The notes beneath the pieces were generated by a model. It saw only the letters and a program-made list of their open reading frames with translations, was not told where the DNA came from and searched no databases. The position numbers and the translations under genes are program-made. A DNA stretch of 64,000 bases from Kibdelosporangium sp. MJ126-NF4. GTDB taxonomy: Bacteria; Actinomycetota; Actinomycetes; Mycobacteriales; Pseudonocardiaceae. The DNA is taken from positions 431,019 through 495,018 of the forward strand of contig NZ_CDME01000010.1 in NCBI RefSeq assembly GCF_000826545.1. Direction: 5' to 3'. Positions within the stretch are counted from its first letter, which is position 1. Every line of letters begins with the position of its first letter. Shown here piece by piece: positions 44,456-54,471 of the stretch.

Positions 44456-45766
44456 ATGACTGCAGAAGAGCGTGCGGCCTACATCGTCGACGTGCTGTCG
44501 ACCGAGTTCGCCTCGATGATCGCCATGGACCAGGCCGCGTTCCGCCGCAAGTTCCGAAAGATGGCCGCTTCGCCGTTCGCGTTCTACCGGGGGAGCGCGT
44601 GCCTGTTCTACGCCGACCAGACCGGTGAGTTCGCCGCGACGGACTTTCTCGACGAGCACACCAGCCGGGTGTGGATCCACGGTGACCTGCACGCCGAGAA
44701 CTTCGGGACCTACATGAACGGGTCCGGGCGGCTTGTGTTCAACGTCAACGACTTCGACGAGGCGTACGTGGGTCCGTTCTCGTGGGACCTCAAGCGCCTC
44801 GCGGCGAGTGTCGCCCTCATCGGCTACACGAAGGCGTTGTCGGATCAGGTGATCACCAAACTGGTCACCCAGTTCGCGAAGGCGTACCTGACCGAATTAC
44901 GCGCGATCGTCGCGGGCGGGGACGACGCGATCGGTTCGATCACGCTGGACAACGCCAGCGGTGTGCTGCTGCGGGTGCTGCAGCAGGCACGGCTGAACAC
45001 CCGCGTCGAACTGCTCGAGAAGGAGACCACTCTCGACAACTACGAACGCCGTTTCGCCGACGGTGACGGCGTTTTCCGGATCGACGACGACACCAGGCAG
45101 GCCGTCCTCGCCGCGTTCGAACGCTACCTGGGCACGCTTCCGGAGAAGGTGACCATGGTGCAGTCGGTCGCCGCTCAGGTCAAGGATGTGGTGCTGCGCA
45201 AGGGAGTCGGCATCGGATCCGCCGGGCTGCCGTCGTACAACCTCCTCCTGGAGGGGCATACGGAGGCGCTGGAGAACGACGTCGTGATCTACATGAAGCA
45301 GGCGCAGGTGCCCGCGGTCGCCCGGCACATCCACGACGAGAACATCCAGGGATACTTCGCGCACCAGGGCCAACGCACGGCCGAGTCGCAGCGCGCCCTG
45401 CAGGCACACGCCGACCAGTGGCTCGGGTACACCGAACTGAACGGGATCGGTCAGGTCGTCGCCGAGGTGTCGCCGTACGCCGCCGACCTCGACTGGTCGG
45501 ACGTCAACGAACCGGACGAGCTGTCCGGCGTGATCACCGACCTCGGCCGCGCGGTGGCCAGGATGCACTCGGTCGCCGACGACGAGTCCGGCCACGACCT
45601 GGTCGACTTCGCCACCGAGGAGGCGATCGTCGCCGTGGTGGACAAGGACGAGGAGGGCTTCGTCGCGCACCTGGTCGACTTCGCCCACGCCTACGGCGCC
45701 CGCGCGCGCCAGGACCACCAGATCTTCGTCGACCTGTTCCGCAACGACCAGATGCCCGGCCTGTAG
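44456..45766 (+). CDS. DUF2252 protein (kinase-like fold)
   Basis: 436 residues. The conserved DUF2252 blocks resemble aminoglycoside/choline kinase active sites: VWIHGDLHAENFGTY (catalytic-loop-like) and VFNVNDFDEAYVGPF (metal-binding-like), then WDLKRLAAS. The function of the family is unknown; phosphotransfer is plausible. The start ATG 44456 has no near ribosome site. A strong hairpin follows the stop. Confidence 0.88.
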   Translation: MTAEERAAYIVDVLSTEFASMIAMDQAAFRRKFRKMAASPFAFYRGSACLFYADQTGEFAATDFLDEHTSRVWIHGDLHAENFGTYMNGSGRLVFNVNDFDEAYVGPFSWDLKRLAASVALIGYTKALSDQVITKLVTQFAKAYLTELRAIVAGGDDAIGSITLDNASGVLLRVLQQARLNTRVELLEKETTLDNYERRFADGDGVFRIDDDTRQAVLAAFERYLGTLPEKVTMVQSVAAQVKDVVLRKGVGIGSAGLPSYNLLLEGHTEALENDVVIYMKQAQVPAVARHIHDENIQGYFAHQGQRTAESQRALQAHADQWLGYTELNGIGQVVAEVSPYAADLDWSDVNEPDELSGVITDLGRAVARMHSVADDESGHDLVDFATEEAIVAVVDKDEEGFVAHLVDFAHAYGARARQDHQIFVDLFRNDQMPGL

Positions 45767-45781
45767 CCGTTTTCCGCTGTC

Positions 45782-45816
45782 CCGCGCGGCGTGTGTCAGT
45801 GGACCGCGCCGCGCGG
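45782..45816 (+). terminator. Hairpin after the DUF2252 gene
   Basis: CCGCGCGGCG (45782-45791) and CGCCGCGCGG (45807-45816) are perfect 10-bp arms, 16 bases after the stop. Confidence 0.8.
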
Positions 45817-46162
45817 CTCTGCCTTCCGAGTGAGACGCTGTTCACATCGGCGATGTGGTGGCGGGCAGGGATGTCCATTGTGTTAATTGTCGGCGAACCC
45901 GGTTCGGCGTGCTCACTCGGTGACAAATATTCGGTGCGCAGTGCGCGGATCGGCGCCGCACGGTCGAATATTGGTAGGAAATGACAAGAGTCCATCGCGT
46001 TTACGGACAATTTTGAGGCCTTGCGCTGCCCGGCGTGGATGATTAATTTTGGTCTGTCGTAGCGTGGTCGTAACACACGTCGGGGCGTTTGTTTCGGCGA
46101 TCCCCTTTTTAGCATGCCTTGCTTTCGTGCGCTCTTCTTACCTGCCGGGAGGATGCTCAGCG
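45817..46162. other. AT-richer promoter region of the FnIII-repeat protein
   Basis: 346 bases with no gene and clearly more A/T than the surroundings. CAAATATTCG (45924-45933) and CGAATATTGG (45965-45974) form an inverted repeat with a GC-rich loop. A GGGAGG at 46147-46152 is the ribosome site for ATG 46163. A long 5' leader or several promoters are possible. Confidence 0.45.
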
Positions 46163-49100
46163 ATGTCCAGACAATGTGGTCGAAGATTGACAAGAGGAAT
46201 CGCGGCTGCCGCCGCGGCCGCGCTCGTGCTCACGGGCACCGTGTCGGCCTCGTCGGCCAGCGTGGCCGTCCAGGGCCAGCTCACCCAGACCTACAGTTGC
46301 CCGTTTCCGCTGATCGGCAACCAGAACGTCACCGTCGAGATCACCGCCGAGCAGCCCGCGACCATCGCCACCGGCCAGTTCACACCGCCGATCAACGTCA
46401 AGGCGGTGGCCAACGCGGGCAAGACCGCCACCGAGGGCCTGCGCCTGGTGGGCGCGGAGTCGATCCGGGGCTCGGCCAGGGCCACCTCGACCGTGACCGC
46501 CCCTGCCGACCAGGGCGCGTTGACCGTGCAGGTCCCCACCTCGATTCCCCAGCAGCTGATTCCGGCCGTGGGCAACGATCTCGTCGTGAACGCGGAGGGA
46601 GCCGCGCCGGGTCTGCGCTTCGACAAGCCGGGCACGGCCACGTTGTCGGTCACCGCGCTGGAGATGGAGATGACTCCGCTGCGGGCCGACGGCACGCCGA
46701 CCGACCTCGGCACGTTCAATTCGGTCTGCACGCTCAACGCCGGGCAGTCGACGCTGCTGCACAGCTATGCGGTCACCGGCAACGAGGTGATCCCGGAAGC
46801 GGTTGTGGGCCAAGGTAATGTGCCGCCGCTCAAGCAGACCTACACGTGCCCGTTCCCACTGATCGGCAACCAGGATGTCACGGTCGACATCCAGACCGCC
46901 CTGCCGACCAAGGCCAAGGTCGGCGAGTTCCTGCCGAAGATCGACATCACGGCGGTGGCCAACGCGGGCACGACCGCCACCCAGGGCCTGCGCCTGGTCA
47001 GCGCCGAGACGATCCAGGGCCTCGCCCGTGCCACGTCACTGGTGTCGGCGCCGCAGGGCCACCTCGCCGTGCAGGTACCGACGGACATTCCCAACCAGCC
47101 CATTCCCGCGGTCGGCAACCCGTTGATCGTGAACGCGAAGGGCTCGGCGCCCGCACTGAAGTTCGACAAGCCGGGCACAGCGACCTTGTCCGTGCACGAC
47201 CTCGTGATGGTCATGACCCCGCTGAAGGCCGACGGCACTCCCACCGGCCTCGGTACGTTCACTTCGGACTGCACCCTCAAGGACGGCCAGACCAACGTCC
47301 TGCACACCTTCACCATCGAGACGGGCGTGGACACCGAGAAGCCCAGCGTGCCACAGAACCTGCGCAAGGGTGATGTGACGCCGACGAGTGTTGGGCTGGT
47401 GTGGGATGCGTCCAGTGACAATGTTGGTGTGTCTGGGTATGAGGTGTTCGTGAATGGTCAGTCGCGGGCGACTGTGACTGGTACGGCGGCCACTGTGGAT
47501 GGTTTGACGGCTGACACGGAGTATTCGTTCACGGTGGTGGCGAAGGACGCGGCAGGTAACAAGTCCGATCCCAGCGCTGCCCTGACCGTACGGACGGCGA
47601 CCGCGCCGGACACGGCGGCGCCGTCAGTGCCGCAGAACGTGAAAGCCAGCGGTGTGACGGAGACCAGCGCCGTATTGACGTGGGATGCGTCGAGCGACAA
47701 TGTTGGTGTGTCTGGGTATGAGGTGTTCGTCAATGGTCAGTCCAAGGCGAGCGTTCCCGGTACGACGGCCACGGTCGAAGGCCTGACGCCCGACACCGAC
47801 TACACGGTGACAGTGATCGCGAAGGATGCGGCAGGCAACAAGTCCGACTCCAGCGCTCCGTTGACCGTCCACACGGCCTCTTCGCCGGACACAGTGGCGC
47901 CGTCGGTGCCACAGAACGTGAAAGCCACTGGCGCGACGGAGAACACCATCGCGTTGTCGTGGGACGCGTCGAGCGACAATGTTGGTGTGACTGGGTATGA
48001 GGTGTTTGTCAACGGTCAGTCGAAGACGACCGTTGCCGGTACGACGACCACGGTCGAAGGCCTGACACCGGACACCGAGTACAGCATCACGGTGTCCGCG
48101 AAAGACGCGGCGGGCAACAAGTCCGCCCAGAGCACCCCAGTGCCCGGCAAGACACTGCCCGCGCCGGACCGCGAGACGCCGTCCGTCCCGCAGAACGTGA
48201 AAGCGGGCGGCGCGACTCCCGCCAGCGTCGCTCTCACCTGGGACGCGTCGAGCGACAACGTGGGCGTCACCGGGTATGAGGTGTTCGTCAACGGCCAGTC
48301 CAAGGCGAGCGTTTCCGGTACGACGGCCACGATCGACGGCTTGGCCGAGGACACCGAGTACACCTTCACCGTGATCGCGAAGGACGCGGCGGGCAACAAG
48401 TCCGCTCCGAGTGCGGCAGTGAAGGCCAGGACACTCAAGAATCCGGACGTCACGCCGCCCACTGCGCCGACCGACGTCCGCGCCACCGGCGTCACCGAAA
48501 CCAGCATCGCGCTGGCGTGGAACGCGTCCACCGACGACACCGGCGTCACCGGATACGACGTGTTCGTCAACGGCACACCGAAGACGAGCGCGCCGGGCAC
48601 CACGGCCACCGTCGACAGCCTGACCAAGGGCACCGAGTACACGATCACGGTCAAGGCCAAGGACGCCGCCGGGAACGTGTCCAGCCCCAGCGTCGCTATC
48701 AAGGTGACCACGACCAGCGTGGACGGCGAATCGCCGACCACGCCCGGGAACGTGCGCGCCACCGGCACGACCGACACCGGTATCACGCTGGCCTGGGACG
48801 CGTCGAGCGACAACGTCGGCGTCGTCGGCTACGAGGTGTACAACGGCAGCACGGTCATCCCCACCACCGCGACGACCGCGACAGTCACCGCGCTGACGCC
48901 GGACACCGAATACACCTTCACCGTCAAGGCGAAGGACGCCGCAGGCAACGTCTCGGCCGCCAGCGCACCGGTCAAGGCCAGGACCAAACCCCGTGACAAC
49001 AACGAGATCCCGTACACCTTCGCCCTCGACGGCAAAACCCGTGTCAAGGCGGCCAACGGGACAGTCCCGCTCAGCGGCGGCGTCGCCGTCCTGTTCACAC

Positions 49101-49525
49101 CCGGCACCGGTGCCTTCCACGGCGACCTGCGGCTCGACCCGACGCGCGGCCAGTTCCGCCTGTTCGGGTTCATCCCGGTCAGTGCGAGGATCGAGTTCGT
49201 CCCGGCAGGCCAGACCACTGGCACGTTGTCCGGCGACGGCGTGCTCCGCGCGAAGTCGAGCGTGACGGTCAAACTGCCGAGGGTCAGCCTGTTCGGCTTC
49301 CCGATCAGCTCGTCGCCGACCTGCCAGACCCGCACACCGGTCGACGTCCCGCTGGTGTCGAAGCCCGGCTTCACTCCGCTGTCGGGCGGCAGCCTCAGCG
49401 GCACGTACACGCTGCCCGCCGTGCAGGGCTGCGGTCCGCTCACCCCGTTGATCAGTGCCTTCACCGAGGGACCGGGCAACACCATCCAGGTGTCGCTCAA
49501 CCGGACGGTGAAAGCAACACGCTGA
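46163..49525 (+). CDS. Large secreted protein: two DUF6801 domains, six FnIII repeats, C-terminal beta domain
   Basis: 1120 residues from ATG 46163. A signal peptide (~1-35, ending SASSAS) is followed by two homologous ~180-residue DUF6801-like domains, each opening TY[ST]CPFPLIGNQ and closing with a paired cysteine (VCTLNAG, DCTLKDG). Then come six fibronectin type III repeats of ~92 residues (DNA 47331-48990), each with SSDNVGV/TGYEVFVNGQ and TEY-x-x-TV-x-AKDAAGN. The last ~180 residues form a distinct beta domain with a cysteine pair (SPTCQTRTP, QGCGPL). There is no catalytic domain, so a surface, adhesion or polymer-binding role is likely. Repeats 1-3 contain patches of lower GC. Confidence 0.85.
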   Translation: MSRQCGRRLTRGIAAAAAAALVLTGTVSASSASVAVQGQLTQTYSCPFPLIGNQNVTVEITAEQPATIATGQFTPPINVKAVANAGKTATEGLRLVGAESIRGSARATSTVTAPADQGALTVQVPTSIPQQLIPAVGNDLVVNAEGAAPGLRFDKPGTATLSVTALEMEMTPLRADGTPTDLGTFNSVCTLNAGQSTLLHSYAVTGNEVIPEAVVGQGNVPPLKQTYTCPFPLIGNQDVTVDIQTALPTKAKVGEFLPKIDITAVANAGTTATQGLRLVSAETIQGLARATSLVSAPQGHLAVQVPTDIPNQPIPAVGNPLIVNAKGSAPALKFDKPGTATLSVHDLVMVMTPLKADGTPTGLGTFTSDCTLKDGQTNVLHTFTIETGVDTEKPSVPQNLRKGDVTPTSVGLVWDASSDNVGVSGYEVFVNGQSRATVTGTAATVDGLTADTEYSFTVVAKDAAGNKSDPSAALTVRTATAPDTAAPSVPQNVKASGVTETSAVLTWDASSDNVGVSGYEVFVNGQSKASVPGTTATVEGLTPDTDYTVTVIAKDAAGNKSDSSAPLTVHTASSPDTVAPSVPQNVKATGATENTIALSWDASSDNVGVTGYEVFVNGQSKTTVAGTTTTVEGLTPDTEYSITVSAKDAAGNKSAQSTPVPGKTLPAPDRETPSVPQNVKAGGATPASVALTWDASSDNVGVTGYEVFVNGQSKASVSGTTATIDGLAEDTEYTFTVIAKDAAGNKSAPSAAVKARTLKNPDVTPPTAPTDVRATGVTETSIALAWNASTDDTGVTGYDVFVNGTPKTSAPGTTATVDSLTKGTEYTITVKAKDAAGNVSSPSVAIKVTTTSVDGESPTTPGNVRATGTTDTGITLAWDASSDNVGVVGYEVYNGSTVIPTTATTATVTALTPDTEYTFTVKAKDAAGNVSAASAPVKARTKPRDNNEIPYTFALDGKTRVKAANGTVPLSGGVAVLFTPGTGAFHGDLRLDPTRGQFRLFGFIPVSARIEFVPAGQTTGTLSGDGVLRAKSSVTVKLPRVSLFGFPISSSPTCQTRTPVDVPLVSKPGFTPLSGGSLSGTYTLPAVQGCGPLTPLISAFTEGPGNTIQVSLNRTVKATR
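47331..48990 (+). repeat. Six tandem FnIII-coding repeats (~276 bp each)
   Basis: The unit begins with codons for D-x-x-x-P-S-V-P-Q-N. Repeats 1, 2 and 3 share near-identical DNA around GACAATGTTGGTGTG (near 47416, 47695 and 47974), with T-ending codons unlike the rest. Repeats 4-6 encode the same residues with C/G-ending codons. Confidence 0.85.
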
Positions 49526-49540
49526 CGTCCCACCCCACAT

Positions 49541-49576
49541 GTGGCCTCCGCCGTCACCCCCAACGGCGGGGGCCAC
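49541..49576 (+). terminator. Hairpin after the FnIII-repeat gene
   Basis: GTGGCCTCCGCCGT (49541-49554) pairs with 49563-49576 with a single T-G position and an 8-base loop, 16 bases after the stop. Confidence 0.8.
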
Positions 49577-49652
49577 GCCCTACCTGACGAGGTCCGTCGG
49601 ACCACGGCCGCGAACGTGGACCACCGCACCGGATTCCTGAACCATCACACCC

Positions 49653-49841
49653 ATGCCAATGATCAGCGTGCAGATGTTGTCCGGCCGTACAGCCGAGCAG
49701 AAGGCGGCACTCGCCGAACGCCTGACCGACGTCTTCCTGGAGACGTGCGGCAACCCGGGGCAAACCCGTGATGGGGTGTGGGTCGTGCTCAACGACGTCC
49801 CCGGCGAGCACTGGGCCATCGGCGGCAAGCTGGACGCCTAG
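49653..49841 (+). CDS. 4-oxalocrotonate tautomerase-family small protein
   Basis: 62 residues, beginning MPMISVQML with the catalytic Pro as residue 2 after Met removal, then LAERLTDVFLE and VWVVLNDVPGEHWAIGG. This is the usual size and layout of 4-OT-like enzymes, which move protons in keto-enol substrates as hexamers. No aromatic meta-cleavage genes are adjacent. Confidence 0.85.
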   Translation: MPMISVQMLSGRTAEQKAALAERLTDVFLETCGNPGQTRDGVWVVLNDVPGEHWAIGGKLDA

Positions 49842-49960
49842 CGATGTAAATTCTTCCCATATCACCAGTCTTTGCCGACAAACAGCCACGGCCGTGCCAG
49901 GATTGCCGTGCGACTGTCGACGCCGCCGGGCCCGAGCCGGGTGGTGCGAGGAGGCTGGCG

Positions 49961-52600
49961 ATGACCTTGGGCACCCCATCTGTCCGTCGGATACGCGGCG
50001 CACTCGTCGCCGTGATCTCGTTGTCTCTGGCCGTGATACCGGTCGAGACAGCCACGGCGGCGCCCCCACCCGGCGATGCCGCCGTGGTGTTCCCGAAACC
50101 GCAGTCGACGACCACCCGGCCCGAGACGGTACGGATACCGCACACGGTCAACCTGGTCGTGGCGGACAACGCTGACCGCTCCGCTGTCGGCGTCGTGCGT
50201 GAGGTACTCGACGCGGCCGGGGTGCGCCGAGTCGACGACCGGCACAGTCCGTTGACCGTGTACGTCGGCAGGCATCCGGATGCCTTGGGGGCATTGGACA
50301 TCAAGGGCGTCGAGGGGATGGGTGCCGAGGGCTACGTCGTGGCTGTGGGGACCGGCAAGGACCGCCGGTCCCGCATCGTCGTCGCCGGGGTCGACGGCGC
50401 TGGCACGTTCTACGCTGCCCAAACCTTGCGTCAGGTCGTCACGGGCCAAACTGTGCGTGGCGTGGAGATCCGGGACTGGCCGTCGTTGCGGTGGCGCGGT
50501 GTGGTCGAGGGGTTCTACGGCCCGCCGTGGTCGCACGAGGCACGGCTGGACTCGTTCGACTTCTTCGGGCGCCACAAGATGAACCTGTACTTCTACACGC
50601 CGAAGGACGACCCGTATCTGCGGGCCGAGTGGCGTCGGCCGTATCCGCCGGACCAGCTCGCCCGGCTTGGCGAACTGGTCGACCGGGCCACCGCCGACCA
50701 CGTCGAGTTCGGCTATGTGCTCTCGCCTGGCCTGTCGATCTGCTACTCGCGACCGTCGGAGACCGACACCCTGATCGCCAAGTTCACCACGCTGCACCAG
50801 CTTGGCGCGCGGATGTTCGTGATCGCTTTGGACGACATCGACTACCAGCGGTGGAACTGCGACGAGGACCGTGCCGCGTTCGGCACCGGCGCGGCCGCGG
50901 CGGCCAAGGCGCAGGCGCACGTGATCAACCGGGTGCAGCGGGAGTTCATCGCGACCCACCCCGGCACGCAGCCATTGCAGACCGTGCCGACCGAGTACTG
51001 GGGGACGCGGAGAAGCGCCTACACCGACACGCTCGCGTCGCAGGTCGATCCGGCCGTCGTGGTGCAGTGGACCGGACTCGACGTGATCTCACGCACGATC
51101 ACCACGCAGGACATGGCCGCCGCGCACGCCAACTTCCAGCACCCGATGCTGATCTGGGACAACTACCCGGTCAACGACTACGTCCCCGGCCGTCTCCTGC
51201 TCGGCCCGCTGACCGGCCGGGAACCCGGGCTCGGCGCGTCGAGCACCGGACTGGCGGCCAACCCGATGTCCCAGGAGCAGGCGTCCAAACCGGCGCTGTT
51301 CACCGTCGCCGACTACACCTGGAACGACACCGCCTACGACCCGGCCCGCTCATGGGCGGCCGGTCTGGCCGACCTCGCAGGCGAGAACAACCGCGCTCTT
51401 GCCGCGTTGACGACGTTCGCCGACGTCAACTACTCCTCACGACTGAACGAGCGGCAGGCACCGCGGCTGTCCGCCGACGTCGACCAGTTCTGGAAGACCG
51501 GGAGCCCCGCTGCCGTCGCGCGGCTCCACAACGCCCTGCGGCAGGTGCGGGGCGCGCCCGAGGTGTTGCGGGAGTCGTTGCCCAATCCGGGTTTCCTGAC
51601 CGAGACCAAGCCATGGCTGGACGCCACCCAGGCCTGGGGACAGGCCGGGCTGACCGCGCTGGACATGCTCGTCGCCCAACGCATGGGCAACGGTGACCTG
51701 GCATGGGCGCGTCGGCAGGCCCTGCCGGGGCTCGTGGCCACCGCGCGGTCGTTCACCACGGACTGGCCCGACCCGAACACCAAGGTCCCGGTGGTGATCG
51801 ACCCGGTGATCGACCGGTTCGTCAAGGCAGCCATCGACGAGAACGACCGGTGGCTCGGGGTCCAGCCGTCGCGGACCAGCCCGGTGACGAACCTGCCGGT
51901 GTACAACGAATCCCAGCTCCCGCTCGACAACATGGTCGACGGCGACCCGGACACGTACTTCTGGGGCGGCGCGCCCGCCAAGCCGGGCACCGTGGTGGGC
52001 GTGGACCTCGGCCGGGTCCGGCCGGTCACCGGCGTCGACGTCCAGATGGCCAAGCCGGACCGCCTGGACGACTACATCCAGCACGGCGTGGTCGAGTACT
52101 CGACGGACGGCACGGCATGGACCACCGGCCCGGCCTTCGGCAGTTCACCCAGGGTGACCGTGGATCTCGGCTCGGTGCAGGCCCGGTTCGTTCGGCTCAA
52201 CGCCACCCAGGAACAGCCGAACTGGGTGGTGGTGCGGGAGTTCGAGGCGCACGTCGCCGACGGGCCCAGCGTGTCCGGCGCACCGGCCGGTGACTTCGAC
52301 CGCGCCGCCGACAACCGGCCGCATACCGCGTATCGCGCGTCCCGCACGCCCACCGCCGGTGAGGCACTGACGCTCACCCTGCCCGCCGCCCGCACGCTCA
52401 CCAAGGTGATCGTCCTCGCGGACGCCCGTGCCGAGGTGCAGGTCCGGTCCGGCGGCCGGTGGAACACGATCGGCAGGCTGTCCGGCGGGTACACCGAGCT
52501 CCCGGCTCGTGGACTGGCCGCGGACGCGATCAGGCTGATGTGGACAGCGGATTCCCCGGCGCCGGTGGTCAGTGAGATAGTGCCGCACTACGCGCGATGA
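49961..52600 (+). CDS. Secreted GH84 beta-N-acetylglucosaminidase with F5/8 type C domain
   Basis: 879 residues, ATG 49961 with GAGGAGG upstream. The signal peptide ends near ATAA (~34). A GH84 N-terminal domain (to ~175) leads into the barrel RWRGVVEGFYGPPWSHEARL. YVLSPGLSICYS and the catalytic pair Asp291-Asp292 (IALDDIDYQ) mark GH84, acting by substrate-assisted hydrolysis. A helical region (~470-620) and a discoidin-like module (~640-775) follow, then a shorter beta segment. It should act on GlcNAc-containing glycans such as hyaluronan, mucin or O-GlcNAc. It complements the GH20 enzyme at 2572. Confidence 0.92.
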   Translation: MTLGTPSVRRIRGALVAVISLSLAVIPVETATAAPPPGDAAVVFPKPQSTTTRPETVRIPHTVNLVVADNADRSAVGVVREVLDAAGVRRVDDRHSPLTVYVGRHPDALGALDIKGVEGMGAEGYVVAVGTGKDRRSRIVVAGVDGAGTFYAAQTLRQVVTGQTVRGVEIRDWPSLRWRGVVEGFYGPPWSHEARLDSFDFFGRHKMNLYFYTPKDDPYLRAEWRRPYPPDQLARLGELVDRATADHVEFGYVLSPGLSICYSRPSETDTLIAKFTTLHQLGARMFVIALDDIDYQRWNCDEDRAAFGTGAAAAAKAQAHVINRVQREFIATHPGTQPLQTVPTEYWGTRRSAYTDTLASQVDPAVVVQWTGLDVISRTITTQDMAAAHANFQHPMLIWDNYPVNDYVPGRLLLGPLTGREPGLGASSTGLAANPMSQEQASKPALFTVADYTWNDTAYDPARSWAAGLADLAGENNRALAALTTFADVNYSSRLNERQAPRLSADVDQFWKTGSPAAVARLHNALRQVRGAPEVLRESLPNPGFLTETKPWLDATQAWGQAGLTALDMLVAQRMGNGDLAWARRQALPGLVATARSFTTDWPDPNTKVPVVIDPVIDRFVKAAIDENDRWLGVQPSRTSPVTNLPVYNESQLPLDNMVDGDPDTYFWGGAPAKPGTVVGVDLGRVRPVTGVDVQMAKPDRLDDYIQHGVVEYSTDGTAWTTGPAFGSSPRVTVDLGSVQARFVRLNATQEQPNWVVVREFEAHVADGPSVSGAPAGDFDRAADNRPHTAYRASRTPTAGEALTLTLPAARTLTKVIVLADARAEVQVRSGGRWNTIGRLSGGYTELPARGLAADAIRLMWTADSPAPVVSEIVPHYAR

Positions 52601-52706
52601 TCTGGTGTCCAGCCAGAGGCCTCAGCTCGGTGTCGGCCGCGCTGGCGGAGATCACCGCAAGCGCCGGGTCCTCGTCGCGCAGACCAGACGGATCGTCCGC
52701 GACTCG

Positions 52707-53694
52707 TCATGGACCTGATGAGCTCGTAGCCGGAAGCGACGGTGGCAGGCCGAAGGCGGGCAGGACACTGTCGTCGAAACGGGTCATGGCGGCGATCCGG
52801 TCGGCGGTCAGGGTGAGGACGTAGAGACCGGTCCCGTGCCGGACGCCGCTCGGGTCACGCAGGTAGGCACCGAACGCCGGTTGACCGTTGGCCCGCGCGG
52901 GAACAAGGTCGAACCGCCGCCCCGCCTGGAAGAGACAGGCACAGAACCGGGCCACGACGTCACGTCCCCGGTACTCGAAGGGCATCGGCGGCATCGACAC
53001 GAAGACGTCGTCGGTCAGCAACGCCACCAGTCCGTCCACATCGGCCGATTCCCACGCTCGGACGAACTTCGCCACGAGCGCGTCCTCTTCGGGCGAACCG
53101 GCGGCGGGGGCCTCGTACGCCGCCTGCCGCAGCCCGGCACGTGCCCGTTTAAGGGCGCTCTTGACGGAATCAACGCTGGTGCCCAGCATCCCGGCCACCT
53201 CGGTGGCGTGGAACCCGAGGACGTCACGCAGCACGAGCACGGCGAGTTGCCGTGGTGGCAGCAGCTGCAGCGCGGTGACGAAAGCCAGTGAGATCGACTC
53301 GATCCGCTCGTAGCGCGCCTGTGGGTCGAGCAGCGCGTCCGGGAACCAGCCAGACGACCTCGCCGAGCCCGGTCGGTTCCGGTGGCTCGACCAGCGGCAC
53401 GTTCCACGCCTGCGGCGGGCGTCGACTCGCCGACCGCCGAGCGTTGAGGCACTGGTTGGTGGCGATCCGGTACAGCCAGGTGCGCAGCGCGGCGCGTTCC
53501 TCGAACCCGTCCATGCCCTGCCAGGCGGCCAGCAGCGTGTCCTGCAGGGCGTCCTCCGCGTCCTGCAACGACCCCAGCATCCGGTAGCAGTGCACTCGCA
53601 GTTCCCGGCGATACGGCTCGACCAGGCGGCCGAACGCCGTGCCGTCCCCGGCTCGTGCCATGGACATCAGATCACTGGTCGTCACCGCCACCAT
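52707..53694 (-). pseudogene. ECF sigma factor with C-terminal SnoaL-like domain, frameshifted
   Basis: Two frames together encode one SigJ-like sigma factor. The N-terminal part (from ATG 53694) has region 2 (RRELRVHCYRMLGSLQDAED, then LRTWLYRIATNQCLNARR). The other frame holds region 4 (PPRQLAVLVLRDVLGFHATE and DSVKSALKRARAGL) and the NTF2/SnoaL domain (FVRAWESADVDGLVALLTDD). The break is at 53346, where one base separates TGG-CTG from TTC-CCG. Relatives have W-L-x-P-[FY]-P-D there, so about 5 bases are missing. It is either a real lesion or an assembly error. Confidence 0.8.
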
Positions 53695-53790
53695 CGTGGC
53701 CGGACACCGACCGCGGGGCAACCGAGCGACCCCTTTCCCGACGCGGGGGTGTCCACATCGGTGGAATGCCGTGAACGAGGGAGAACCGCC

Positions 53791-54369
53791 ATGGGAAAGA
53801 TCATCATCAGTGAGAACGTCTCGCTCGACGGAGTCGTCCAGGACCCGACCGGCGACGAGGACTTCCCGCGCGGCGGCTGGTTCCATCAGGTGGGGGCGGC
53901 CGACCGCGGGGAGTGGGCTCGGATCGGGCTGCGTGAGGCCCAGGACGCCGCAGCGCTGCTGCTCGGCCGCCGTAGCGACGAGTGGTTCGCCGCCCGGTGG
54001 CTGTCGCGCGAAGGCGAATGGGCGGACCGGCTCAACAGCATGCGCAAGTACGTCGTGTCCGCGAGCGGCCACGAGCCGCGGTGGGGCAACGCGACGGTCC
54101 TCTCCGGCGATGTGGTGGCCGAGGTCACGAAGCTCAGGCGGGAGATAGCCGGGGACATCGTGGTCTACGCCAGCATCCAGCTCGTCCACACGCTGCTGGA
54201 GCGCGATCTGGTCGACGAGTTGCGGCTGACGGTGTACCCGGTCGTGCTCGGCGCGGGGGAGCGGATCTTCGCCGAGACCGGCACAGTGAAACCGCTGCGC
54301 CTGGTCAAGGCCCGGACGGTCGGCGACGACCTCGTGGTGCTCACCTACCGGCCCCGGCCGGATGCCTAA
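53791..54369 (+). CDS. Dihydrofolate reductase-family (RibD C-terminal-like) protein
   Basis: 192 residues, ATG 53791 with GGGAGA upstream. It opens MGKIIISENVSLDGVVQDPT and has LLLGRRSDEWFAARW, DIVVYASIQLVHTLLE and DELRLTVYPVVLGAGERIF, the pattern of the small RibD_C/DHFR-like reductases. NADPH-dependent reduction is likely, substrate unknown. It is divergent from the broken sigma gene, a common neighbour pairing for this family. Confidence 0.87.
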   Translation: MGKIIISENVSLDGVVQDPTGDEDFPRGGWFHQVGAADRGEWARIGLREAQDAAALLLGRRSDEWFAARWLSREGEWADRLNSMRKYVVSASGHEPRWGNATVLSGDVVAEVTKLRREIAGDIVVYASIQLVHTLLERDLVDELRLTVYPVVLGAGERIFAETGTVKPLRLVKARTVGDDLVVLTYRPRPDA

Positions 54370-54471
54370 CGACGGCACCTACGTAGTCGTCACCGACGCG
54401 ACCGCACCCACTCCGGCGGCATCGTTGTCACCAGAACAACGAACGCCGGTCAGCGGAGTGGAGGAGAACCC

